From Tetracentron sinense (Eukaryota; Streptophyta; Magnoliopsida; Trochodendrales; Trochodendraceae), in assembly GCA_015143295.1 (NCBI GenBank), contig CM026570.1:23257250-23321249 (forward strand): a stretch of 64,000 nucleotides of DNA, in the 5' to 3' direction. The notes beneath the pieces were generated by a model. The model had not been told where the DNA came from. It made no database searches and saw only the letters and a list, made by a program, of their open reading frames with translations. Numbering within the stretch: position 1 is the first letter of the stretch; each line of letters opens with the position of its first letter. Below are positions 22,797-33,660 of the stretch, in pieces. The translations under genes and the position numbers were made by a program.

Positions 22797-24185
22797 CAGT
22801 GCTAATTGTGACACATTTATGCACCTCAAATTACATGTGTTAGTTTCTTAGAGTTCTCTTTCGAAGCATGATACGATATTTGGTTGTCTTTGTCTATGAC
22901 GGGACCATGCAAGGAATACAAGATAAAAAATCGAAGAAACAACAGATGAAAAGCCTCTGAAAGAACCTCATTCAGGAGAAAAGCAAAAAAAGAAAGAAGA
23001 GAACAAAGAAAACAAGCGACGATCAATCGTCAAAGACAGGACGATCTATCGCAGGACAGAGCAGTTACGATTGATCGTAGCACCTTGACGATCGATCGTC
23101 CACTAACCCGTAGCTAAAGAAGAATCCCTAAAATGGACGATCGATCGTCCCCGACTAGCGATCGATGGTCATCGGCATTTTTGGCCTCGTAATCCGCACG
23201 CGAAAGCTGAAGTATTGCTCCTTTGGGAGTTTCTAAAAGTTAAATTTAGCAACCAAGAAGAGTTCTCTATAAAAAGGAAAGCTACTAACCCTAAAAGAGT
23301 TCTGAATTTTGGGAGATTGGGAGTAAAGAAGGCTCTGGAGATCTGTGAAGGTTGGAGGATGAATCATTTGAGTTCTTCGTGTCCTTCATCGAAAGCGGTG
23401 TTCCTTATTCTTGTTATGAACTAATCTATTTTTCTAAGGTTTAGATGAAACCCTAGTCAAGTAATTGTATTTCTTGTGTTTTATTTAGGTTTTCTCCCTT
23501 TTATAAACAATGATTGCATAATGAGAGGGTTGTGTTCTTCAACCAATTTATTCGAGTTTATAATCAATTTCAATATAATTTTATCCTTGTCTTAGGTACT
23601 ATTGTGTTGAGATTGAATTCATTTATATCTTCTTTCTGTGATTGTTGGTATGAATTTTATGCGATGGTTTTTATTGTCGATGAATCAAATTATAGGATAT
23701 TCTATACCTACGGAAGACGAGTGATGTCACAACCCTAGTTTAGTGTGTATCACTCGTGCTAACCAAAGATAGGATATACAGAGGGTTTAATCCTTCGAAT
23801 CATTCTTGTTTTGATGAGTTGAGACTTGTAGTCAATCTCATTCTCATCCCTATTGTTTATGCTTGAGAAACCTAAATAAATACATGTGGATTTAAATATG
23901 AGGCTAGTGGTGGATTCAAACGCCCTAGATCTCTCACCGATATATAACCAAAAGCCCTTAGTTTAATTAAGATTAATAAAATTTGATAGTTTAATTAGGT
24001 TGAAATCAATCAAATCAAATCAATCAATCTTGTTACCCACTGACTTAGAAATAATCTTGAGAAAAAGGCAACGAAACCAACGCAGTCCTCTGTGGTAAGA
24101 CACCCCATACTAGTCACTATTCTACGGAATTGTAGCTACTACGAGGTTCATTTAATTGACGATCAGTTTTTATTCTCAAAGGTAT
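22797..24185 (+). mobile_element. LTR, probably of a Ty3-gypsy Tat/Athila-like element
   Basis: It begins near TGCTAATTGTGACAC and ends near ATTGACGATCA, just before the hAT sequence resumes. The 3' part has the succession seen in such LTRs (ACGCAGTCCTCTGTGG, then TACGGAATTGTAGCTACTAC). It holds an array of CGATCGATCG-type palindromes (23010-23175). No internal domain follows, so it is solo or truncated. Its first about 330 bases recur at 24345. Confidence 0.6.
23010..23175. repeat. Array of CGATCGATCG palindromes, six copies
   Basis: Six variants of GACGATCGATCGTC occur within about 165 bases at irregular spacing (around 23021, 23040, 23068, 23088, 23138 and 23158). A shorter four-copy version lies in the partner fragment at 24562-24650. 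Confidence 0.8.
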
Positions 24186-24344
24186 ATTAACATCTATTTT
24201 AATATTTTCTGAAGTTTCACTGCAAAATTCCAAGTTTTGACCCATTTTTTTTCCAAAAAAACCAATAAACGATATATCTCACGATATACCCCTGATATAT
24301 ATTTTTTCCGCGGCTCGACATGTCAAGCGATATCAACTAATCGG

Positions 24345-24672
24345 CACTAATTATGACACACTTATGCACCTCAAATTACATGTGTTAGTTCCTTAGAATT
24401 CTCTTTTGAAGCATGATAAGGTATTTGGTTGTCTTTATCCATAACAGGACTATGCGAGGAATACAAGATAAAATCAAATAAACAGTAGATGAAGAGCATC
24501 AGAAAGAACCTCATTCAAGAGAAGAGCAAAAGAAATAAAGAAGAGAACAAAGAAAGTCAAGGACGATCGATCGTAGGATAAAGGACGATCAATCGCAGGA
24601 TTGAGCACTGACGATTGATCGCCCAGTCTTGACGATCGATCGTTCACCAACCCGTAGCCAAAGAGAAATTTC
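24345..24672 (+). mobile_element. Second copy of the LTR 5' part, truncated
   Basis: It matches 22797-23110 almost throughout, starting CACTAATTATGACACAC and including GCACCTCAAATTACATGTG and four GACGATCGATCG-type palindromes. It stops after AACCCGTAGCCAAAGA, where minus-strand RTE LINE sequence begins. Confidence 0.75.
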
Positions 24673-25013
24673 CATATGTTTTTTGTTTTCCCCTCTTCCT
24701 TTTAGAGACTACAACTTGCACCAATTCACTACTTCTTATTGGAGCCATTAGTGTCTTTTTTGAATGTGTTCAGACCATCTCAATTGACTCTCCCTTATTT
24801 TATAACCTAGTAGAGTAACTCTCAAATTAACTCATTTCTTATCTTAGCTTTCCTTGTCCTTTTCCACTCATCCATCTCAACATGTTCATCTCAGTTATAT
24901 TAATTTTATTAATTTGTTGCTTCTTAGAAGACCAACATTTTGCTCTGTAAAGCATAGTTGGTCTTATCACTTTCATAAAAAACTTCATTTTAGTTTGATT
25001 GGGATGCGTCAAT

Positions 25014-26284
25014 CAAGGTTCTAAATGTCGATATCGCACGATATGTCACACCGATGGGATAAAAATATATCGGGATATATCGTTTATCGAGGATTTTGAA
25101 AAAATGGGAAAAATGCAGCAAAACATGGAATTTTGTAGCGAAACTTCAGGAAATGTTAAAATACATGTTAATACACATTTGAGAATAAAAATATTTTTAA
25201 AAAACGATGTACTTAAGAGATAAAATGGAAAATGACGCAAAGATATGCGTTGACAACAATGTATGATTGATTCATATTCATCACTAACTTACATAAAACT
25301 GTTTTAATTTCTCAATCAATCATATATTTAAGATTCATAACAATACAGACATAATAATAATAATAATCCAGTCCACCCCAGGAACTAAAATCAAAACCAA
25401 AATGAGTTACGCAGAGGCTCGAAGTCATCTTTGTCCTGACTAGGCTAGCGATAATTCTGGTTATCCACATATGTACAATATTGTGCCCAGCTCATTACAT
25501 TATGGTACATTAATGTATACTCAAGTACACAACGTTGGTAGTCATCTAGTCCAAAATGTAGCAACACGCCCATCAGTGGATACTGTGGGTACTAAGGCAC
25601 AACTGCCACAGGCACCAGTACATGAGGTTGTACATCTCTATACCCATATGGATGTGGCTCATACCTAGAAACATATCCATATGGATATTGGCCCTCTGGT
25701 TGTGCATAGCTATGTTCTTCAGAGCACAATTTTCATTAGCACTACCACATAAGGTTGTACACTTCATACTCATTCATACGGCTAGGGCTGACAATGGATC
25801 GGATCTTGATCTGGATCCGATCCGATTATATGGGATCCTAATCCAGTTATAGATCCATCGGATCGGATACGGATCTTGAATCTCAAAAAGGCGCCAAAAA
25901 CGAATTTTGTTCTTGAACTGGAAAGTTGACTTTTTATTCTTTAGGAATTCGAAGTTTGGATAATTTTTATTGAATTCAAATGGGGGCTATAACCCCATTT
26001 ACATATAAATAACTTAAGTAAATGAACCATTTACTTAAGTAATGAACCATTTACTTAAATGATATTTTATGTAAATAAGATAGAGTGATGCAATGAGATT
26101 CACTCTCATACCTCAAGGCCAAAGTCTTTTATGTAAGAAAAAAATGAAAACACATATATCGGTCGATATTGCACGATACCGGCGATATATCCTCGATATC
26201 GTAAAAAAAACTTGTCATATAGATGTGTCGGATCCATGCGATATCGACAATAAATCGTCGATATTGTCGACATTTTGTTCCATA
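25014..26284 (-). mobile_element. hAT-family element, 1271 bp
   Basis: The left end reads CAAGGTTCTAAATGTCG and the right end is the inverse of TATGGAACAAAATGTCGAC, so both termini share AATGTCGA with CGATAT-rich subterminal DNA. The flanks GCGTCAAT and GCAGCAGT are a weak 5/8 match, but the interrupted RTE frame on both sides supports the insertion. Contents in minus order are the subterminal repeats, the AAGTAAATG module, a transposase tail and the 3' end. Around 26010-26060 a palindromic unit (ACCATTTACTTAAGTAA) is duplicated. Confidence 0.75.
25391..25760 (-). pseudogene. hAT transposase-like C-terminal fragment
   Basis: The minus strand reads SYAQPEGQYPYGYVSRYEPH, then PYGYRDVQPHVLVPVAVVP and a stop. 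Further on, after a broken stretch, comes FEPLRNSFWF and stop (25391-25393). It is the counterpart of 22320-22570 and is better preserved in its first part. Several stops prevent expression. Both fragments point to one ancestral transposase gene internally deleted in these copies. Confidence 0.5.
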
Positions 26285-26644
26285 GCAGCAGTCACATAGC
26301 ACTCCGTAAGCACTTCTCCACTGTAGTAATTCAGCTCTAATTCTATGAGCAACATCTTTAATCTCTCCATTATCAATAACTGAGCCAATATACCAGAAAT
26401 GTCTCTTTGGGACATGTCTTGATCATCTAATCCTATCAATGGTTTCCACCCTAGTTGTGTTCTTACTAAAGTTTGTAGTCCATATATTTTGTCCTGGTCC
26501 GACTTATATTAAAACCCTTAAATTCCAAGGCCACCCCCCGTCAATTCTACTATCAATAACTATATCTATTAAACTATATCTATTTCTGAACCCCGCTTGA
26601 AATAAGGATAACCATATATTTCTGAAAATCTGGGTGATCAAAAC

Positions 26645-27220
26645 CAGGGTTACCTAGTTCGCTCCCTACTAGTGTGAACAGCAAACTGGTTCGGAGCGAA
26701 CCAGTTCGTGGTTCGGAGCGAACCAGTTCGTGGTTCGGTTCATTTGGGTTCGAGAAATTGAGCGAACCCGCTACCCGAACCCAATATCTTTGGTTCAGCG
26801 AACATTTTGTTCGGGTTCGGCGAACTTTTTGTTAGAGTTCGGCAAACTTTTTGTTTGAGTTCGGCAAATTTGTTCTTTAAGTTCGGCAAACTTATACTTC
26901 GAATTCGGCGAATTTGTTTTCTAGGTTCGCAAACCGGCCAGAAAACCTATTTTTTAATGTTTTTTTCTGAAATAACCTATTTTTTAATAATTTTTTTAAA
27001 AATTAAATGTTTATAATATATTTATTTACATGATTTATGTAATATATATTTAATATATTAATATTATATAAGCGAACTAAGTTAGCGAACCAAACTAAAG
27101 AACTAAGCGAACCGAGAAACGAACTATCTCATCCTACCCCTAGCGAACCGGGTTCACTCTAGAGTGACGAATTGCGAACCCGAATTCGAACCGAGCGAAT
27201 CGACGAACCAGGTAACATTG
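26645..27220. mobile_element. hAT-type MITE, 576 bp
   Basis: It begins CAGGGTTACCTAGTTCG and ends CGAACCAGGTAACATTG, 17-bp inverted repeats with few mismatches. It is flanked by perfect 8-bp duplications ATCAAAAC (26637-26644 and 27221-27228). Subterminal regions are packed with GAAC and GTTC words in both directions, and five tandem units lie at 26806-26925. Confidence 0.93.
26806..26925. repeat. Tandem GTTCGGCGAAC-type units in a MITE
   Basis: About five units of roughly 25 bases, each built on GAGTTCGGCAAACTTTTTGT with substitutions. Each core GTTCGGCGAAC is nearly palindromic. Confidence 0.8.
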
Positions 27221-28949
27221 ATCAAAACCTTGTATTTCTTCTGTGTGAGGAACAATGTTGGTGGCTCCAAATGGTTACACCACCTTCCATGTTTCAGATG
27301 AGACTCAAAAGAAATGTAATGATTATTTTATTTTTTTCGGGTGGATAAGCTTGGGTTTGGCAGACCCCTATCAAAACATTTAAAACAAGAAATAACTACA
27401 GCCTTAGATATATAGCCCCTCTGGTATCATCATTAACAAAATTTAGCATGACAGAGAAACATTTAGAAATTAATCATAATTCCACACAAAGAATTTTAGT
27501 TTGGCAAACTTCTAGCATGCCAAAAACTTCTCACCAGATTGGAAGGAATATTAATCGTGTTCACAAAGATGGTGCATATTATGATCTTCTACATCCTATG
27601 ATCCTTTACTATAATAAGACCTCATAAAACTCTAACCTCAGCATATCACTCTAACCAAAAAGAAGGTAACAACACCAAATCCTGATAGTTTCTCATTAGC
27701 CCACCATGTGCGCACTCGCACAAATATACATAGTTATATATATGGCAGGTCTATTCTAAACCAAAACATAAGATACTACCCATTTGAAAAAATGTTCTAA
27801 GGAGAAGCACTATCCTTCACTTCAACATCATCAGCAAACATTATTTCAAGGAACTATCCAATATAATCTTGTGCATAAGATGTATTTCAAGATTTTTTTT
27901 ATGAAGGATTTGTTGGTTTCTCTCCTCCCAAAGGGTATAAACATTTGGATTCTATCCTCCCAAAGGTGATAAACGAATAAAAAGCAATTAATAATAGTAA
28001 TAGCAAAAATGGTGACAGAAATTGCATTTACCCTTGTACTTCTGAGGCATCCAATCAATTTACCAGTAGAATGATTGGTCGTGCATTTGCAGAGAGTTGC
28101 AATTGACAAGAAGATTGTTTGACATCTATTCACTACAAGTAAATGACATTAATATGGCCGTCAATTAAAATTATGAGGTAATCCAAGAAGGCTAACTCAA
28201 GCAAAGCCCTCCATAGTTGTTAAGGGAGGTTGACTTGCAGTTGTTTGTCCATTTAATGACATTAAATTCACAAAATTAACAAGAAACCATCTTAAACTAT
28301 TCTTCAAGAGATTCAGGGAGTTCAAAGGACACTAGGTGAGGTACTTACTCAAATTTTACAAATGGGGTGATGCATCTGTTTTAAACAATGCAAGATTCTT
28401 AGCAGGATAACATAATTCTCGGCCACATGTCCCATCCTCTTCCCACATAATTAGAAACCAACCCCACTATCAACAGTTGAAAAATCAACAAAAACCCCTA
28501 GAAATTGGTTTCAATTTTCTTGCTAAGTTGGTAAAGTCTGTGGCTGTTGATACCACAAACCTGGGTTTGAAACTCCTTCATCCACTAACCCAAAAGAAAT
28601 TTTCCAAAGTCAAACCCCAATAATTCAACTATTTACCTAAACAAAAGTCTTCAGAAACCACATATAAACAGAAATTCAGACTTGATAAATCTCTAATGTT
28701 TCAATAACTAAATCGATTTCGATTCACGCTCATCTAAAGTTAACTCATAGATTCAAATCACTCCACAAATTAAAAAAAAAAATCCACTTTGATCATACCA
28801 CTTGTTGTATCGATTTCTTGGCTAACTGGGTATGAAAACTAGATTTTTCAATCAAATCAGAACAAAATTACAAACAAAGAAAAAATAAAAGAAAACGAAA
28901 TGATCAAAAGCATAATCAGAAGCAAATGAAGATGATAATTAGAACATAC

Positions 28950-29010
28950 CGATAATCATCCCGACAGTGACGAAGGTGAGAAGCCCGAAGACGATTTTCA
29001 TTCTAGCCAT
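28950..29010 (-). CDS. Prolyl 4-hydroxylase (P4H1-like), exon 1
   Basis: The minus strand reads from ATG at 29010: MARMKIVFGLLTFVTVGMII plus one base of the next codon (G), then the donor GTATGTTCT. The 20 residues are a short basic start followed by a hydrophobic segment from about residue 6, a type II membrane anchor. The text closely follows the N-terminus of plant P4H1-type prolyl 4-hydroxylases, ER/Golgi enzymes that make hydroxyproline for extensins and arabinogalactan proteins. Exon 2 continues it in phase 14.7 kb away. The ATG lies in a GC-richer island than the surroundings, as expected at a gene start. The catalytic part is not in the window. Confidence 0.82.
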
Positions 29011-29250
29011 GGCCTGGAAAGAGGAAAGAGAGATTACGAAGCGAAATGGGGAGTGATTCGAGATTTGGAGATTTCAGGGGAGCATTTTATGGAAAACGAA
29101 ACCGAAGACGAAGAGGGACTGAAAACAGTCGAAGAATTTATGTTTTTTTTTTTGGGTAAGAAACCACTTTCAACGCCCATTGCTTTTGCGCGCCTCCTCC
29201 TTATTCGCTCTTGCCCAGACCAAAACTAGCGTGTGCCGGAATCGGACGAC
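29011..29250 (-). promoter_or_regulatory. 5' UTR and proximal promoter of the P4H1-like gene (position only)
   Basis: Sequence directly upstream of the minus-strand ATG. It is purine-rich on the plus strand (29011-29140), so pyrimidine-rich in the transcript sense, as is common for plant 5' UTRs. No confident TATA box or transcription start could be picked. Confidence 0.4.
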
Positions 29251-30111
29251 TCGAGCAAGAAGATTTCAGTTTTCATCTCTGGTCAATTAATCCAACGGTT
29301 TTGTTTAATCCGTTGACTTGTAAGACTTGTATTAATTCTGCGTCCTCACTTGACCTTGAAGTCAGTTGGTTCATACCTCTCTGGATCCGCTACAAGAAGA
29401 ATTTTGCAGCAAATGGCTGCAGAATGATTTTAATGAAAATGATACTCACTTAATAAAATCTTCTGATTATAGTCATAATTTTTGTCGATGGAGATGAGAT
29501 TCGTAGCATATTTCTTAATCTTCTGTGTTTTTTTCTTGTTTCTTTTTTTGGGGAACTCGGGGTGTCCTCAACCCTTTGGGTCAAGAGTCAAGACTAATCC
29601 CCGATGGTGTCGTGAGCCCGTAACCTGCCACACCAGGTAATTCCGGGTAAACCTGTGCCACGGGGTTTAATCTTCTTTGAATGTGCTGATTATGTAGTTT
29701 TCATTTATTCCGGCTTCATGCTTGATCTTGATCGATTAGAAAGTAGTGTTGAATCTTCTTTTTCTTATGGGACTATGCACTTGATCGGTTAGGATGAGGC
29801 TTCTAAACATGACTAACTTTTTTTGTAATTTTGTTTACTCTGAAATGTTTTAATTTGCTTTTTCTAGAAAAGCACTCAACTGATTCTCTCAGGAAAATGT
29901 TAGACTTGAATTGATCTTTCATTTGTGTTTTATTGATCTCTTCTCTGACTTGAGAGACTTATTTATAAATTATTTGAGATATAAGGGTTCTATGATTCAC
30001 ACTCCAATTAGTGGTTTAAGATATAGTTCAAAAAATTGAAAACTCGACTCGACTCGACTCAATAGTTAGTTGGGTCGAGTGACTCAAAAAAAATTTGACT
30101 TGAATGAATCG

Positions 30112-30158
<47 letters not shown>

Positions 30159-30480
30159 TTCTATTGCAAAAAAAATTTACTTTCTACAATTTTACTATAA
30201 ATTTATAAATTAAAGACAATCATTAAATAATTGTAATGCTAAAAGCCTAAAATCAATCCCAATTTCATAAATTATAATGTTATTGTTAATTTCAGAAATT
30301 AGAAGTAGGTATGGTTATAAATTGTGATGTTAAAGTCAATCCTAATTTCAATGTGAAAATTATCCCGTGAACCTAAAAAATAATATTTGAGTTGAGAATT
30401 GACAAATCTAAAGGTGGGAAGCTAGGTCTTCCTAAAAGACTATCTACCCTGTTTAAATTTTAGCAATCAAGTTATTAACT
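29251..30480. other. Intergenic, no gene
   Basis: No coding signal. A GC-richer segment at about 29550-29665 (including AACCTGCCACACCAGG and GTGCCACGGGG) has the look of a dispersed repeat but could not be classified. A (CGACT)n-like run lies at 30038-30060 and an (AT)n tract at 30115-30145. Confidence 0.45.
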
Positions 30481-30956
30481 AATGGATAATAACAATTAAG
30501 TACGGAATATAGAAAGACAACACAACATGAGAATTTACATGGAAACCCTTCGGGGAAAAACCACGAAACTTAGTCCAACAAAAGATATCACTAAGACAAA
30601 GTAACAAAGACTTACAAGACTTGAATTGTAATCAACTAGACTCGACACAACGATCATCAGTCCTTAGTCATCCAGGCCTCAATAAGTCACCATGAACTTA
30701 CAAGTCTTGTGATCAACCGCAGCAGCTTGTTCTTCTCTTGTGTTTCCAAATAACCATGATCCTCCTCGGATTGATTTCCTTTGCAAAGGCTTTAGATTAC
30801 TTCGATCATGTTGTTCTTGAAAGAACGGGTTGATGGTTGTTCTTGAAAGAATGGGTTGATGGTTGTTAATTCAAACAAATCCTAGTTGAATCCCAACAAT
30901 GGGATTAAACAAGCAAGTAAAAAAGAGTTAAGGGCTTACAATCTCTAGGGTGAGAG

Positions 30957-33165
30957 TGTAGGGGGATCCGGATAAAAAAATATGCGGAAATTGGATCCCG
31001 ATGATCTTTACACCATAGATAGCAACTAAAATTATCTACCGTTTTAGTCATATTACATCGGTGAATGATGTTCACCGGTGAAACAAATATCCATTCGAAC
31101 CGTCAGAATTCTTTGTAGAGATTTCTCGAAGAAATACTCGAAGCTCAATCCTTATTCTTCGCTATCCTCATGAAGCTTTAGAATCTCTACTTGGTATTGA
31201 AGAAGCAAAGAGAAGAAGATGGATGTTGATGTAGACTTTCTATCACCAATAACCTTATAGTTCAAAACCCTAAGAATGAAAAAACCCAATGGAGAAGACC
31301 CTATATAGCTCAGGAAAATCCTAGGGATTCTCCCTAGGGGCTCACGGTTTTGGAGAGGAAAGATGAGAGAGAAAATTGAGAGAAAGAGAGTGTTGGACGA
31401 ATTGGGGGGGTTGTGTCATATTTATAGGACTTGGATCATATCCAATCCTAATACAATTACAACTTATCCAATAATAATAACTCTTATTATTAATTAAATA
31501 ATAACCTAGTTTATGTATAACTACTGTAGTCATAGAAAACCTACTAATTTAGGAGTCCTTCTCAAAAGAGGATTTCTTAATTAAAAGGATTAACCAAACA
31601 CCTCAAAAAAGAGAAGTCCTAATCCAATTCGGAAACTCCAAGGGGGGGGGGGGGGGGGGTGAGCATAGGGAGGGCGTGATCTTAGGGGAGTCTTGCACTC
31701 CTATTTGTATTACAACTCCATCTTTTCTCAATCCTACTTGCATTCCAAGTATTGAAATTTAATTACATAATTAAAAGAGTTATTATTCAATAATAATTCA
31801 ATTAACCAAATCCTAATCCAATTAGGAGAACTAAATGGGCGCCCCGCCCTAGGGTTTTAATCCATGAGTTTGGGCCCACATTAAAGGTCCATCCTTTATG
31901 GGATTATGGATATGGGTCAAACTCATTTCCCCTTTAATTGAGTTAATTAAATAATTACTAATATAATCTTTCAATTTAAATTAACAATTGATTTAAACCA
32001 TAGATTAACTTTTAATCTATTTAATCAATGATTAACATTTAATCATTTAAATAATTGATTAACATTTAATTAATTTTTGAGCTTGTTTTTCTTATGTGAG
32101 CATCTCCATAGATTGCTCTGGGGCATTCTTACCCTGGCTTACCCATTGTTATCTCATTGACCCTAAACAGGAATTACATCGGAATTTGCAAGTAACGTGA
32201 GATATCTATTGCAATTGAATCCCAGTGTAAGAACATTAACCAATACGGATTTCGCCACATGAACTTTTAAATTCGATTTATCCTTCCAATTATATTATCC
32301 ATAATGGGCCTTCGAGATTGACATACTATCTAACTCATAGCCCATTGCACATCATCCGGGGTTTCAAGACTTCTGATTAAATCATGAGAAACTTTTTCTC
32401 ATGTAAAACATTTTGTAAAAGTCTTTAATAAGTATAATATATTTTAATAAAAATATATTTCAAATTTATTTTATTTCAAAATCACCTGCGCAGGATTTAA
32501 GCTTAATCGACTATCTTACCTGGAACTTGGATAATCTCTCAATTTAATGAGTATGGATTTCTTGTTTGAAATTCATCATAACTCGAACAAATTTCTAACT
32601 ATCTAACTATCACTGTATCGTAGTCCCTAAGGTAGAGAGTACTTTGGTGGAATCAAAACAGTCAGATTGCTGCTCAGTTATAAATGAACTCGTCAGATCC
32701 AAGGATCATCGAAATTATTCAATGTGAATGAGAGACCAACTATCTGATAGTATGTTTATACAAGAGGTCTCTCATTACATGCAATCAGTCAATGTACATT
32801 TAAGCACACATATGTTGATGTGTAGTCTCCACTACAATAGTTTGAGATAAAACTACATCTCAATCATTGAGAACATCTCAGCATTGTGGCAGCCATATAA
32901 GTGAAGTGTCCAACTTCACCCACAACTGTGACTATGTAAAGTATAAGGAACTGGAAAGTTATATCTGCCTATGATAATCCAATCACACAACTCTCCTACA
33001 ATATATCCTATGGATCTTTATCGATATCTCATATCGTATAGATCATCTCATGATCATGGTCAATCACCCATAATGAATTCACAATAGATAAAAAAGAAGT
33101 CTCTATTAATCAAATTAATAAGAATCTAACAATCTAAATGACTTTTCTAAGCATCATGTCTAACA
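30957..33165 (-). mobile_element. Solo-like copy of the 2.2 kb copia LTR (family A)
   Basis: It starts TGTAGGGGGATCC and ends ATGTCTAACA on the plus strand. It aligns along its whole 2.2 kb with the 3' LTR at 54206-59171 (for example GTGAATGATGTTCACCGGTG near 31060 and 57040, and near-identical blocks at 32470-33100 and 58480-59100). No polypurine tract or coding region adjoins it, so it is a solo LTR. Flanks GAGAG and TAAAG match at only 3 of 5, so the target duplication is doubtful. Confidence 0.8.
31642..31659. repeat. G18 homopolymer
   Basis: Eighteen consecutive G, inside the solo LTR. The length may be affected by sequencing error. Confidence 0.9.
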
Positions 33166-33660
33166 TAAAGAGGGGAGGAGAATGAGTTTGACAAACCCCA
33201 AATATCTCAATAGAAACTCTCTGAACTACTTTAGGTTCGAATGAGGATCAAACCCTATTATTTATAAGCAAAATATGACTTCTAAATGGAATAAAATACA
33301 ATCAACCGGCCTCAAGGCCAGTCGACCCCCCACAACACAAGTCTTTGGAAAAAAACGTCATAAGAAAATTTGGTTGGGCAATCGGCTGGTCACCTTAGGT
33401 GGTCGACCGACCTTCACCACTTTTGCCCATAAATTGGTTTTTAAGGTTCCAAACAGTCTAGATAGCACCTAGGGTATTTATAGTGATTCTAAGTCAATTC
33501 CCTCTATGGTAACATGGTATCTAGGTCACTTACCATCCTATGAGTGAAACGAAAATGATGCTTGGAATGTCTTTAGTTGATCTTCTTCGGTCTTCATCTT
33601 CACTAGTCTTGGATATTTGAAGGCAAATGACTCATGACACACTGTTTTTTAAAAGACATG

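Larger units (their letters stand above)
21665..24340 (+). mobile_element. hAT-family element split by an LTR insertion
   Basis: It starts CAAGGTTCAAAAAATCGAC and has CGATAT-rich subterminal DNA, the AAGTAAATG-type module and a C-terminal transposase fragment (22320-22570). Its 3' part resumes at about 24186 with TTCTCAAAGGTATATTAACA and runs to about 24340. The same order is present, inverted and uninterrupted by an LTR, at 25014-26284, which fixes where the LTR went in. The extreme 3' terminus is missing at the junction with the LTR fragment at 24345. Confidence 0.7.
24673..26500 (-). mobile_element. RTE-type LINE remnant, split by a hAT element
   Basis: On the minus strand, 26440-26285 reads GLDDQDMSQRDISGILAQ and then, across frameshifts, RSAYGVLCDC. 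After the insertion, 25010-24680 gives IRPTMLYRAKCWSSKKQQIN and MNMLRWMSGKGQGKLR. This is the C-terminal half of the plant RTE-clade reverse transcriptase, whose usual text runs YGVLCD...KFYRTVIRPAMLY. Many stops make it inactive. The hAT element at 25014-26284 sits between the two halves. Confidence 0.75.
14278..28949 (-). other. Intron 1 of the P4H1-like gene (14.7 kb)
   Basis: It is bounded on the minus strand by the donor GTATGTTCT (28949-28941) and the acceptor ending TTTGCAG (14278). It contains an L1 LINE, several hAT elements, LTR fragments and an RTE LINE, listed separately. Stretches 14278-15009, 18506-18788, 21228-21664 and 27221-28949 show no gene and no clear transposon. Confidence 0.75.
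30481..33660. mobile_element. LTR-retrotransposon fragment, split by another LTR
   Basis: 30481-30956 includes GGAAACCCTTCGGGGAAAAA, a phrase common in plant LTR-element ends, and a 26-bp tandem duplication around 30810-30865 (GTTGTTCTTGAAAGAA). After the inserted LTR, 33166-33660 continues with similar non-coding text and GGTCGACC-type motifs (33300-33420). No protein domain is present, and outer limits are not defined. Confidence 0.4.

Noticed and set aside
29211..29453. Possible divergent gene start on the plus strand
   Set aside because: 80 codons with no recognised family; it is probably promoter DNA of the hydroxylase gene. No donor or protein similarity supports it.
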